This document shows, in pieces, positions 22,677 to 35,284 of a stretch of 64,000 nt of DNA; position 1 is the first letter of the stretch, and every line of letters begins with the position of its first letter. The notes under the pieces are model-generated. The model searched no databases and was not told the origin of the DNA. It saw nothing but the letters and a program-made list of their open reading frames with translations. A program made the position numbers and the translations under genes. Origin of the DNA: Cunninghamia lanceolata (taxonomy: Eukaryota; Streptophyta; Pinopsida; Cupressales; Cupressaceae); NCBI GenBank assembly GCA_027924645.1, contig BSBN01000047.1, forward strand, positions 7,998,001 through 8,062,000. The letters run 5' to 3'.

Positions 22677-25600
22677 ATGGCTACACCTTTGGTTGTTGAT
22701 ATCATTGAAAGGCCGCAACCAAAATTCAAGAAACATCCACACAAATTAGTAGAAGTTGACCCATTAGGTACATTTTCAAGTGTTCTGTATGGTGTATTGC
22801 ATGTTGAAGATATTAGGGTCTATATTCATGCAAGCATAGATGAATTTGGGGACTCAATGTTTGTAGATTTGTTCAAGAGTCATCTAAGGGATGAAATTCA
22901 TTGTCTTAAACCTGAGTATAAGGCACTGCACGATAAACATTTCATTCAGATTATAGGGTTTCCGTACTTCGATGAAGATGAATGGGTCTGGTATGTGCTG
23001 AGCTAAATGCATGATGAGTTTATATGGCTAATGAAACCCTTCAAGATCACCAAGGATGCCATCAAGGCTGTGATAGGGTTAAATTACTCTGGTGGACTAC
23101 TAATGTTGAAAGCAGTAAAGAATCAAACAATAACTGATCCTACTGGTTCAAGGTTTGACAAAAGGGAAATGACTATAAATGACATCACTGATCCATATGT
23201 CAACTTTGCTTCAATTGTGATTGGATACAAGATTTATCATTCCAGCAAGGAAAATTCTATATCCGGTACAACTATCTATGCAGCCTATCAGATGTTGAGA
23301 GAGAATGTTGATTATGACTCATGTGAGTTATTGTAGAACCAACTGATGGAAATTTTGAATAAGGTAAAGAAGGATAAGAAGAACACCTTCAAATATGGTA
23401 CACTGATCCTATGTTTGTTCTTATATTTCATGAATGAGTTGCCCAGCAAGAAAAGCATGTGTTGGACAAATGATAAACATATTGCTATACAGATAAGAGA
23501 GCACTTGAACAACATTGGTGACTCTAAAGCACATAAAACTGCAATCTGGGGTTACTTCAAGAATTTTCAAAGTATGATGCATTCTAGGGAAAGAATTCCT
23601 AAATCGGTTGTTGAGAAATACAAGAATGAGATCTGCTTCATGGTGGATACTGATCAGTGCTTACTGGAAGCAGTAGAACCCAGAACTATTTGGATCATGC
23701 CCATGGGGTATGAGGTAGATGAGAAAATTTTGGATATGTATGCTCAACATCTCTTGAGAAAACCCAAGGATGATTCTATTAAGAGATTTGGGACATATAA
23801 GGATCTTAGTTTGAAATTGCATGTTGAGCTCAGAAAACCTGAAATCAAGAGGAAAGTTCAAAAACAAGTAGAAATGTATGCTAAAAGCATTGGCATAACT
23901 AAGGAAGTTGTGAACCAGAATAGAGAAAGGATAGAAAAAGATGAGAAGGAGATGCAGGACAAGAAACAAGGAAGTGCTCTGGAAGTCTCCACTAGCTAGC
24001 CTAGAAAAATAAGAAGCTCTATGCTGCCTCTATTCACACAAAACCTATCAGAACAGAGAAATTGGAAGGCAAACCATTTGGTAAAGATGGTAAAAGAATG
24101 AAGACTAAAGCATGTAGAACATATGAGAGCATTAAAGATGATGAGGAAATAGAATCAAATGAAGCAGTAAAGGAAATAAAGACAAAGAAAGCAGAAGCTT
24201 CAAAGACTTCAAAAGATAAGCCTTCCAGAAGTATGAAGGTAAGTAAAAGACAAAAGACTAAAACACAAACTAGAAAATCCACTTTGTCTGTAGAAGAAAT
24301 TGTGAATACTGTCACAATTCATGGGAATCTGAAACCCATAATAAAATACTATGACACTTTTGATGAAGCAAACAAGAAAATTTTGGAGGATGCCACTGTA
24401 AAATACTTGAATACATTCAATAGAGCTCTTGTGGAAATTTTATCTGAAATCCCTAAGATTCTGAGTAACATTTTGGAAATGAGGAAAGAGGTTGCTAAAG
24501 CTAAAGATTTGGAGTTGAGGGAACATGTGTTATCTAATTTTTGTCCAGTGATCTCCAAAAAAGAAGCAGATAAAATTTTTAAAGAGGTCAAGAATGATTT
24601 TAGAAACAAAACAAGGATGATTAAGCTGATGATTGGAGATATTGATGAAGTTGTTAAAGAAACAAAATAGATTCTCAAGAAAACACTAGACAAGAACAAG
24701 TTCTATGTGGTTACAGAAGAATTGGTTGATACTGAGGATGCATCAATTCTGAATGATGAAGAGTAGCAAAGAGATGAGTAGCAAACTGAGATAGATGACT
24801 CGTCTGTTTTGGAAGAGGAAGCAATAAACAAAGAAGATGAAAAGATGACAGATAAAACTGATGATGTAGGAGGTATTCAAACTCCATATCAATATGACAA
24901 AGAAGATGCTAAGATGAATGTTGAAATAGATGCTCAAACTAAAGATGATTCATTGAAGAATAAAGAGCATGGAACAGAAGAAGGTAAGGACCAAGAAGCA
25001 GAAAAGGCCAAAGACAAAAATGAAAAGGAAGAAGAGATGGCAAAGTTTAAGGAAGAGACCAAGCAAGACAATCTGGTTGACAGTACCAGTAAGGATCAAA
25101 TAGATACATTAGCATCTTGAGCAAGAGACATTGTAGAAGCAGTGAATTTTTTTTTGGAAAATGATAAACTAGTTGCAAAAGAGTTGAAAGGTCCAGACAA
25201 TTTGGATAGTCTTTCACCAGTTCATAAGATAAAGTGGGCCTCTCTCGTTCAAGCTAAGGCCAGAAAAGATATTTTAAAGTCTCACATAGAAGACAGTGAG
25301 CTACTTGGTCTGGCATCAAGAATCTTCGAGAAGATCATGCCCACCTTTCAAAAGGATTCTTCAGCATCTCCCTCCTGCCAATTGAAAAGTCTAATAAACT
25401 CGGTAAGTTCTCCTTTTGAATCTCTAAAGAAGTCTATAGAGGTCAAGGTTCAAAATGAATTCAACGATAAAAGATTTGATGAGCTAAAAGGGATTATTGG
25501 AGTAGATAGAATTGTGCTGGATACCAGTATAAAGAGTATTCAAAATGCTCTTACAGAAGGAGGAAATGTATATAAATTTTTCTTATCTTGTCCTAAAGTT

Positions 25601-25960
25601 ATAGAGGATATTGAAGATAAAATAAAGGAGTATAAGCAAAAACTATCAAGTGTATCCAAATCTTTTGATCTTGTGACATTTGTGGCAAGCAAGGAGTGTC
25701 AAGCAATCAACTTGATTGAAGAAATAAAGAAATTGACAAAAGAGAAGGAGACCATTGAGGCAAGGATGAGTGAGCTCCGGGGACTAATTTCCCCCAAATT
25801 AGAAGTAATGTTCAATGCTTTGACCGAAGCCCAAGTTGATGCTAAGTCAAGTGATCTTACTGACTTGCGAAAAGTAGAGTCTCAAGCATTCTTATTCAGT
25901 AGTCACATCTTAGTTTTGAATAGCATGAAGAAGAGTTGGGACAATGAGTTGCACTGTTGA
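22677..25960 (+). pseudogene. Long unknown ORF of element F (about 1,090 codons)
   Basis: I do not recognise this protein. Frame 22677-23999 is broken by stops at 23004 and 23334; after a frame change near 24000 it continues to 25960 with stops near 24668, 24761, 24779 and 25118. The first 440 residues look globular (GTFSSVLYGVLHVED, FDEDEWVWYV, TAIWGYFKNFQSMM, EPRTIWIMPMGYEVDE). The middle is Lys/Glu/Thr-rich and likely disordered. The last 270 residues are helical with coiled-coil character (LIEEIKKLTKEKETIEARMSEL). Position between gag and the polypurine tracts is that of the extra (env-like) ORF of Sireviruses, but no signal peptide or clear membrane segment is seen. The few lesions suggest that it was long kept intact. 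Confidence 0.65.
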
Positions 25961-26380
25961 GGAATGTCCTTGGTGATGTGTTCAAATTTATGTAAATAAT
26001 TCATAGGGTTGTTTGTATATATGCCCATGTAAATAAAAATTTTGGTGAATTTTGGTATGTGGATTTTATCAAGTTTGATGCTCAATTATAGATATTGGAA
26101 CTAATGGACCATAAGTCAATATTCACTCTTGGCTATAAAGTTGTATTGCATATACACTCCATTGTGGAGGAATGCGAGATTATGGAATTGTTACATCTAA
26201 AAAGTCTAGCCTTTGCCATTGATGTCAAAGGGGGAGTGAAGAGTAGTGGAAAATGAGGAATCCAGCAAAGGGGGAGCACTAGAGAACAGTGAAAAGCATG
26301 AGTGTACATAGTAAGGGGGAGTTGTTCTAACACTTAGTCATTTTTCACTAAGTGTTGCCATCAATGCCAAAGGGGGAGAT
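25961..26380 (+). promoter_or_regulatory. Four polypurine tracts before 3' LTR of element F
   Basis: AAGGGGGAG or a close variant occurs at about 26227, 26268, 26312 and 26369. The last touches the LTR start at 26381 and is the likely priming tract. Repeated tracts here are a hallmark of the Sirevirus lineage. No gene is seen. Confidence 0.75.
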
Positions 26381-27213
26381 TGTTGGCAAGAGACACTGCT
26401 ATGCATGACAAGTGTTGTCATTGATAGCAACTAAGTCTCTCTTACACATCCGCACTACATAATTTGTACATACTAGAAGTCAAAGTGGAGATTTGTCTAA
26501 GTCTAGGTAGTTAGAAAGAGAGCATGTAATAGGGTTTAGTATCTTGGTCTAGATCTATCTGGTGGTAAATCACAGTGTACTATGGATATGAGGGAGTAAT
26601 ATGGATTGTCAGGACTATCTAAATCCAAGAATTTAGCCTCTGGTGATGAAGGATTCAAAAGTTATAAGCATCTGAGTATTAGGTTCCAGTTAGTCAGTAC
26701 AGTCAGAAGAAGAACAGGCTGACCTAGTATTTGATCTTGGTCTGGATGAAGAAAATTTATTGGTTAAGTAATCTATCATAACCAGTGGCATTGGCCAACA
26801 TGATTGATGATTTGAGAACACACATTTTTGGTCCACATTGTTGTTTGTGCATTGATTCAGCCGACAGAGCAAGTTCTTAATAAATGTTCTAACTTTTCTT
26901 GAAGCCGACTACAGTTGATTGAATCTCTTAATGCGGATATATATAGCCGATGGATTCGAGTGTTTTGGTGTGTGTGTTAAGTGGTGATGGAGTAAGTGTG
27001 AAAAGGAAGAAAGAAGTATGAAGATAAATATCTAAGCTCAAATTATGACCTAAGGGTGAAACAGGGTAGAATAAGGATGAAGTGTGTAAGATCAGTATTT
27101 TGTGCTTAACCGGATCTAAATTTCTACATTGGTAAATGTTATTCATCAGTTCAAACATTTTGTAATCTTCTTATAATCATCTCTGTAGGTAGTGAACCTC
27201 TTGGCAAGTTTCC
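26381..27213 (+). repeat. Truncated 3' LTR of element F
   Basis: It matches the 5' LTR up to about 27205; the last 300 bases of the LTR are missing and the AT-rich array begins instead. The junction has no recognisable LTR end. Confidence 0.75.
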
Positions 27214-27216
27214 AAC

Positions 27217-27880
27217 AATAATAATTTCAAATGATATTTCAATTTCAATTTTGATATCAATAAATATCAATTTCAATTGTAATTTATATATGAATTTTTA
27301 TTTCAATTGATGTATCAAATATCAATGAAATTTAAATTGATAGTGATATTAATATGATATATCAATTCTAAAAATCAATTTTGATAACAATTTCAAATGA
27401 TATTTCAATTTCAATTTTGATATCAATTTATATCAATTTTAATTGATTTCAATGTTAATTGAAAATGATATCAATTGAAATTTCAATTTCACTTTATGTA
27501 TGTCAATTTGAATTTTGATTTCAATTTCAATTATATCAATTTGAATTTAAATTGATATATCAATATGATATATCAATTTTAAAAATCAATTTTAATAACA
27601 ATTTCAAATGATACTTCAATTTTAATTTTGATATAAATTAATATCAATTTCAATTGATTTCAATTTTAGTTGAAATTGATATTAGTTGAAACCTCAAATT
27701 AAATTTATATATCAATTTCAATTTTAATTCAATTGATATCACTTTTAATTTAAATTTGAGTTCGATATGAATTGAATTCAAATTAAAAATTCAATTGACA
27801 AATAATTGAGATTAAATTTGATATTGATATCAATATAATATATCAGTTTAAAAATAATTTTTGATAACAATTTCAAATGA
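27217..27880. repeat. AT-rich tandem array, left part
   Basis: Built from words such as ATTTCAATT, GATATCAATT and ATTGATTTCAATT. A marker segment AACAATTTCAAATGAT recurs near 27227, 27393, 27604 and 27873, giving irregular units of 166-269 bases. It has almost no G or C. The same array continues after the LINE at 34511. Confidence 0.8.
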
Positions 27881-27889
27881 TTTTTTTTT

Positions 27890-28678
27890 GGATTGAGAAT
27901 CATGCACCAATTATATTCAAAATAAAGCAATATTTACAACCTTGTGATCAAGCAGACCACATCAAAATATTTGCATCTTACAACAATTTAAAAAACTTAT
28001 TGTTTCACTAATATATACAGACAATTTTAAGACTTAAAACATAAGTATATATTAGAGAGATAAAAAATTCATATGAAGGAACCTAAAATCCGTGATGGTA
28101 AAACTGTATTACTATAATATTCAATAAATCTTATGATCCAAATCACTCGGTTCCCTTTCCTTTGATGGAGATCTGCCCTAGTTACCACTAGCTGCATCTA
28201 TTTCCATGTCATCTGTTGCAAACCTTTGCCACTGAGCCATGGAATCTTCATCTTGATCTTCAAATTGGTTGTAAAAACCTTAGCTGTCATCCAATTTTGA
28301 GTCTTTTTCTCTTGGTCTTTTCATTTCATTCCAAAGGTCTTCTCCCCTATCTCTAAGCTATGCCTAGTCCTATATCATCTTGTTTCTTAAGTTGTCATAA
28401 TCCTTATTAGGTGAATTGCCCACTTGATAAGTACTAGTGCTGAAGTTTTTAGACACAATCTCCCACTATTTATCTAATTCACTTTTTGCCAAGTCCTTTT
28501 GTAATTTCTTACAATATAGTTCCTAAAAATTAGTGTACAAGCTATAAAATCTTGGATCAAACTTTTTCATTTTCCCTACATAGAAATCTGATTCTTTGAT
28601 ATCTTCTTTGTGAAACATAGCTCCAATCTCCATTAGTTCTTTGAATTTATCAATTGACAGTTCCATTGTTACGACCAC
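27890..28678 (-). other. 3' untranslated region of the LINE
   Basis: No coding motif is seen between the end of ORF2 and the A tail. Confidence 0.5.
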
Positions 28679-31600
28679 CTACTCAAAAAATTTATAATTT
28701 GTGAGATTAAAGAAAATCCCAGTGAGTTGACTTTTGCTGCCTTGGAAATGTTCCTTATTCCCTTTCTTCCAGATAAACCATAAGATCTTAGTATACAGAA
28801 TAAGCCAAAATGAGTTATAATTTTTCTTCAAGGCATTTACACGACCACAAATAATTTCTTTCTTATTTTCATGTATAGAGGGACTCCATTGAGAAATATT
28901 ATATTTAAAAAAATGCCACTCTTTTAGCAAACAAACAATAAAAAAAATGTGGGCTACAGACTCTTTAACATTACACATTGGGCACCAAACATCTCCAACA
29001 CCAAGACAGGGTTTATTGAGGATGAGCAGCCATTTAAAACAAGATTTTTTTGTTCAAGTATATTAGACTAGTTCTAGTTGAGGTTTTTTGATAAGGAATC
29101 TAGGCTTAGAATGCCACCCTAGGTCGCAGTGATGTGCTGGAAAATTTCCTGTGAGTTAGAGAGCATATTATAAATCAATCTGGGCTTTGCTAACATGAGT
29201 TTATTTCCATCTGACCAATGCATCTTGTCTACATCTTCTTTCTCTTTGATGACCACCCCTGATTGAAACTTCCAAAGCATGGTTTTGAACAAGGTTGAGA
29301 AGGTTCTTAATTGTTTATCACTTATCTGAAACTCCTCTTTAATTTGGCTCCACTTTTTTGGATATCCATCCTTAAATAGATCAGTGAGTTTTGAAATCTC
29401 GATTGAGTTGAACTTCAGGGTAGAGTAACCCTGTAATAAGGCTAAAGGTTTGTTTTTGTGTTTGATGTTCCACCAAATTGATCTTTGACCCCATAAGCAA
29501 TGGTTATTAATTTTAATAGCTGCCCTATCTAGGATAAACATGTTGACTTGCTCCCATGCTCTCAAATGCTTTTGAAGATTGCAGATACCCTAGGTTTAAC
29601 ATTGAAATCCCCAAACAGAGTATTGTGGAGATGCAATTTGCCCCAAGATTTCTTTTTCACTGGGACAACATTTAAAATATTTGATCTTAATAACACCTTC
29701 CAAGGTTTTGTACCTACCATAGAATTGATTATCCATTTGGTTGTTAGGGAAAGACCATGGAGCCTCAAATCTTTAAGCCCCAGACCCCCTATTTCTTTGT
29801 TCATGTAGCACCACCTCCACTTAACCAAGTGTTTTTTTGTTTTATCCTTTCCATCTGACCACAAAATACTCCTTAATAACTTATGAATTAAGTTAAATTG
29901 ATAATTGGCAAAAAGCCACATGGAAGAGTAGTAGATTGAATAGGCTGACAAGATTTTTTGACAAACCTGACCTCTGCTAGCCAATTATAGATGCAATCTA
30001 TTCCATTTTTTGAGTTTCTTCTCAATTTTTGTAAACATCCAGTCCCACATGAGTTTCAATGAAGGGTTAATAGCAAATGAGATTCTAAGGAATCTAACCA
30101 TCACCCCAAGAACCCCCAATGCCATTTCTCAAGATCAAGCCAATAAGTAGCAGCAGGGTCCCATGATAGGAGAATAGATTTAGAGGGGGAAATCTTTGCC
30201 CCAGAAGTCAAATAGAAGATATCAAGTCTATGTTCCAATCTTTCAAATTCTAGTTTGTTTATCTTGGGAAAAAGGGCAATATCATCTGCAAACTAAACAT
30301 TGAGTGGTTTCTCACCATCAGGTAAAGAGATACCTTGTAAATTTCCTTGAATGCATTCTACTCTCAAGAGAAAATATAAAGCCTCTGATGCAATTACAAA
30401 TAATGAGGGAGCAAGGAGGGATCCTTGACGGATTGACCTCTCCATACCAAAAGGAGCAGACAATTCCCCATTAACTTCCACTTGGGTTGAGGCATCTCTA
30501 AACAACATCATGACCATATTGTAAAATTTACTAGGAAATCCTATAGCCTTGAGAATTTTAAATATAGAAGAGCATTCAATCCGATCATAAGATTTTTCAA
30601 AATTCAACAAAAGAATTCTAGCATTTTGATTGGAGTCCTTAGCCCATTGTAGTGCTTCCCAGCTTGCAATCAAGTTCTCAAGAATGTATCTGCTTTTAAT
30701 AAAATCTATTTGAGTGGAGATTATTACCTCTGGTAGAATATCTCTAACTCTAAATGCAAGCACCTTAGCAATAATTTTGTAGGAGACATTCAATAAGGTT
30801 ATGGGCCTCCAATTTTTGATAAGTGTCTTATCTCCTTCCTTAGGAAGAATCTTGATAATGCCTTTGTTAATTTATTGTCCCAAGGAGCCTCTGTCAATAG
30901 ACTCATTATACAACTCAAATAGGTCATCTACTATCCATTCCAAGTTTGCCTTATAGAATTCCACTGGGAGGCCATCTGCACTAGGGGATTTCCCATTCTT
31001 CATAGATTTAATTGTTGTTTCAATTTCATCTTTTGAGATTTCTTTGTCAAGTTGTCTTTTCATCTCATCATTTACCTTTTCCTTGCAAATTCTTTCACAT
31101 AGCTCCTGAGCCTCTTTGCAACCATTTTTGGAATTGCTTTGAATATATTGACATAGAAATTTTTAAAGGCATTCAGAATATCTTTTTGGTCATTAAAGGT
31201 GACTCCATTCTCAACAATAACTCTTATGTTCTCTTTGATGTTTTTAGATTTAAGGAGATTAAAAAGTATTTTGAACCTTTATCCCCATCTTCTAACTAGT
31301 TTAGTTTGGCCCTAATCTTTGTACTTTGAGCTTTCCTGATTTGCACCTTTCTTAGTTTGTGTTTGATTTCTCCCAGGCTTTCTACTATATTTTCCTTATT
31401 GGGGTTAGCTTGGACTAGTTCTTTAATTCTAATATATTCTTCTTGCAAGAAAAGTTCCTCTTTTTTTCCTGTCTAGCACATACTTTTTCCCAACAATTTG
31501 AAAAACAACCTTACAATCATCAACCAATCTATTCCAATATATAGAGGATTCTTTATTCTTATACTATGATTTATAGATATTTCAAAGTGTTTTGATACCA

Positions 31601-32450
31601 ATTAGATTGTCCTGATCATTAAGAAGCTCACAGTTTAGTTTGAAGGATGTATTCTTTTTTTTTACATTTCTTCGTAGTTCTTGATTTGTATCACAGTTTT
31701 GATAGGATGGTGATCTGTGAGAGGGTTCAGAATGACTTGCACTTTGTTTGCATCTTTTTTGGGCTGGATCAAGAATGTATTTTTGTCTAAGTAAAATCTA
31801 TCCAATCTACAATGAATTTTTTTGTTTGGTTTTTGAAAATTAGACCAAGGGAACTAGATTCCACTGTTGTTCCTCTTTTCTCCTTCTAATGGGTTAAACA
31901 GGTTCATAGATTTCTTTAGCCTCTGCTAGAAACTTTTTTCATTATCTTTCCACCCCATGAGGTTACCTCCCTATTTATCTTCTGAATGTTCAATCATATT
32001 AAAATCTCCCCCAAACACCCAGGGTACCCTTGGTAACTCAGTGGTCATCCATTTCCATAAATCTGCTTTGTTATAATATTTGTTAGGGGCATAGATTGAA
32101 CAAAGACCAATAGTCATCCCTTTCATATCTAAGGTGATCCAAATACACCTATTGCATGGGGAATGTCTTGAGCTTTGGAGAAGCTTTTCCCATTTCTTGT
32201 TGAGAAAAATAGCATTACCCCCTACCCCTTGCATGGTTAGTAGTAAAAGACACATCTCTTGAGATGAAATGTAAAGTATTTTCTATCATAAAACCTACTG
32301 CTTTTATTTCTTGAAGGAACAGGATGTCCATATTTTTGTTTTTATTACAGAAGTCTCTCATTGCATATTTCCTTTTAGAAGACTCTAATCCTTTGACATT
32401 CTAGCTAAAGTGTTGTAAAAAATTCATAGAGGATTAGTGACAGAGGCTAT
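28679..32450 (-). pseudogene. LINE ORF2: endonuclease, reverse transcriptase, zf-RVT
   Basis: On the minus strand, endonuclease motifs lie near 32330-31700 (ILFLQEIK, GGDFNMIEH with several stops, DRFYLDKN, then PLTDHHPI). RT follows: NGKSPSADGLPVEFYK (near 31030), NWRPITLLN with SYKIIAKVLAFR (near 30780), LLLNFEKSYDRIE (near 30610), SIRQGSLLAPSLF (near 30420) and FADDIALF (near 30285), which directly follows a stop. The usual Asp of the LLDFEKAYD motif is Asn here, so a catalytic residue is lost. The end (28978-28679) has MCNVKESVAHIFF, the zf-RVT region of plant LINEs. Many stops and frame changes make it non-functional. Confidence 0.85.
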
Positions 32451-32655
32451 CTTTACCCTTGACCAGAAAAGCCACATGTTAAGGCGTTTCATCCTTGCCT
32501 TTTTTACCTAGTTTAACTGAGCTATTTATTCTACTCATATTCTTTCTTTTCTTATTTTCCTCTTTTGAGGATTCAATGTCAAGGGTTACTTTCTTCCCTT
32601 CAACCAAAGCTTTGTTATGGATTGCATCTTTCACAGACAATGCAATCTTACTACC

Positions 32656-34029
32656 CTATTTTTGGACGTCAACTGCTAACCCTAGGGGATCTGCATCTTC
32701 AGTCTTGATGAATTCATTCTTAAGCATGTCCAACTTCTTTCTTTGGTCAGCCACCTCCCTTATTTTGTCTAGGGCTAACTGTAGTGCATTTTTCTTCTTT
32801 CTTACTGTGATGGATCCATCTTCAGAAGGGATGTCTAGTTTAATAACCTCTGAGGGCTTATCTTGATCTTTCATGGGCAGTTCAAGCTCTTCATCTTTTT
32901 CTAAATTATTAGAGTCTATTGTTGGTTGAGTCTCCTCAATTTGGGAGATAAGAGCTAGATCTTCATCCATCAAGTCCTTTTTCCCCAAGTCATCTATGGA
33001 GAAGAGGCTTAGAGTTTCATCTTGGGTTCTATCAGAGTCACCAACAACTTGGTTCTCACTGTCAAAAACTATAGAGGGCAACCCTTCGCAACTATTCAAA
33101 TTGAATTCATCAATTTTTTCACTTGATTTCCCCTCTACGTGTGTGTGCCCTAGAATTCTCCATGGGGTGGTTCTCAAAGTCCAAAGCCACATTCTCTGGG
33201 AAGTCATTAGATTTTTTTCTTTAGTTTCAAATGCTAGATTATCTTTTTTGTATCTCTTGTTTATAGTAGGACAATCCTTCCTTTGATGGCCATCCATCTT
33301 ACATAAGAAACAAGAGTTGAGCCTGCCTAGCCCAACAAAATTGCATTGCATAGATTTATCTTCCCAATTTATATCTAGAATTTCTATTATTTGAATTTTG
33401 ATATTAAATGCAACAAGTAATCTTGCATCCAGATGTGGTAACGTAGACCTAGTTTCATCTACTTTTATAATTTTCCCAAAGGGTTTTATAATATGTGCTA
33501 AGATGTACCAAAATTGAATGGGGAGATTTTTGATAAGCACCCATCTGGGTATAGAACAAAATTGAATCTCATTGTGTGTGGTGTTTGGTGGCCAAGAAAA
33601 TGCTTTGAAAAGTGCAGGCCCGATGTTCCAATAATATTTTTCTACCACTCTCTTTTACATGTTGTGGCTCTTGAAGAAAATAACAAAAATTCTAGTTTGA
33701 ACCATTCTATAGAATGAAAAATGGATGCCTAGTTTCTTTCCCCAAATAGATATTAGCCAATTATCAAAAAATCTTCTTGAAGGCATTTTTTCAATGTTTA
33801 TGCATGTAAAGAATATGACTATATTCTTTAATCTAGATTCTTCATTTTTAACTGCATTGAGCATATCACCGTTAGGACACAAGGAGATTTTCCTAGGCCG
33901 GGCATGGAACTCACCTTGAAGTTTCTCATCATCCTTGCCTCTTTCACTCCTCTCAGTGGTGAGTCCACTGATGTCTCCAAGTGCATAGTTGATCTCAGAG
34001 CCCACATTTTCTGGCAGAGTTTTTCTCAC
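32656..34029 (-). pseudogene. LINE ORF1 (DUF4283-type with zinc knuckle)
   Basis: One minus-strand frame runs 34029 to 32656 with a single stop near 33652. It has the pattern of plant LINE ORF1: an N-terminal RNA-binding-like domain (SRRFFDNWLISIWGKKLG, AFSWPPNT, WVLIKNLPIQFW, LDARLLVAFN), then a knuckle CFLCKMDGHQRKDC (near 33310), then an acidic disordered tail with a Lys-rich end. It coats LINE RNA in the known family. It is the best preserved part of this LINE. Confidence 0.85.
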
Positions 34030-34510
34030 TTTTTGCTCTCAGGATTTCTCTATATGACTTTGTTTGATTAGGTTGAAAACTATCATCTGCCCAGCCTTAT
34101 TTTTCATTGTTCCTTCAATGCTAACATTAACTTTGAAGCACTTCCAAGTACAACCTTCATTAGGAAAAGCACATCAAAGTACCCGTGTGACACCAAGGTG
34201 ACAAGAGCACCAGGAGGGCAGGGAAAAGGGGGTTGCCTAATATGAAAAAATTAAACTAAGGCAAGAAAAAGAAAAGAAAAGCTGACAACTTGTGTTACAA
34301 TGGAAAGAAATAAAACATAATGCACCACCTTTAAACTTAAGCCAAGGCCAATAACAAGCCCGAGATATTGCAATTTATCTAAGAAAATAAAGAACACAGA
34401 ATGTTTCCAATGCAAGGAAGGAACCACAAGCAGGATGCACATAGAGGATTTCAAAGAAACTCTCGTGTACCCTGGGATTCCTCTGCTCTCTGAATCATTT
34501 TTCATATAGG
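34030..34510 (-). other. 5' region of the LINE
   Basis: About 480 bases between the array and ORF1; presumably the 5' untranslated and promoter region. Nothing specific is recognised. Confidence 0.4.
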
Positions 34511-35284
34511 TATCTCAAATTATATTTTAATTTCAATTTTGATGTCAATTAATATCTATTTAAATTGATTTCAATTTTAATTGAAATTCATATCAATTGG
34601 AAATTTAAGTTTGATTTATATATCAATTTTAATTTGAATTTCAATTTGAGTTCAATATGAATTGAATTCAAATTGAAATTTTAATTGATATATAAAATAT
34701 GAATTGAAATTGAATTTGATATTGATATGAATATGATATATCAATTTTGAAAATCAAATTTAAAAACAATTTTAAAATGATATTTTTATTTTAATTTTGA
34801 TATCAATTAATATCAATTTCAATTGATTTCAATTTTAATTGAAATTAAAATTTTAATTTATATCAATTTCAATTTCAAAATTGATATCAATTTGAATTTC
34901 AATTTGAGATTGAAATTAATTGAAAATTAAAATTTCAATTGATATATCAATATGAATTGAAATTGAAATTGAAATTTATATCAATATGATATATCGATTT
35001 TAAAAATTAATTTTGATAACAATTTCAAATGTTATTTCAATTTCAATTTTGATATCAATTAATATCAGTTTCAATTGTTTTCAATGTTAATGGAAATTGA
35101 TATCAATTGAAATTCCAATTTCAATTTATGTATCAATTTGAATTTGAATTTGAATTTGAGTTCAAAATTAATTGAATTGAAATTGATATTGATATCAATA
35201 TGATATATCAATTTTAATAACATGAAATGATATTTCAATTACAATTTTGATATCAATTAATATCAATTTAAATTGATTTCATTT
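34511..35284. repeat. AT-rich tandem array, right part
   Basis: It continues the array at 27217-27880 with the same words; marker segments lie near 34515, 34773, 35025 and 35223 (258, 252 and 198 bases apart). It ends where the LTR of gypsy element H starts. Confidence 0.8.

Larger units (their letters stand above)
19851..27213 (+). mobile_element. Element F: Sirevirus-type LTR element without pol
   Basis: The 5' LTR is 19851-20973, followed by a Met-type primer site, gag with zinc knuckles, a long unknown coding region (22677-25960), four AAGGGGGAG tracts and a truncated 3' LTR from 26381. No protease, integrase, RT or RNase H motif appears between gag and the unknown ORF. Multiple purine tracts and LTR style place it with Sireviruses. 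Confidence 0.8.
27881..34510 (-). mobile_element. L1-like LINE (non-LTR retrotransposon), about 6.6 kb
   Basis: On the minus strand it has ORF1, then endonuclease, RT and a C-terminal zinc region, and ends in an A tail seen as nine T at 27881-27889. It splits the AT-rich array: the array word TTTCAAATGAT before it (to 27881) and TCTCAAATTAT after it (34513-34523) look like an imperfect target duplication. ORF2 is broken in many places. Confidence 0.85.
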
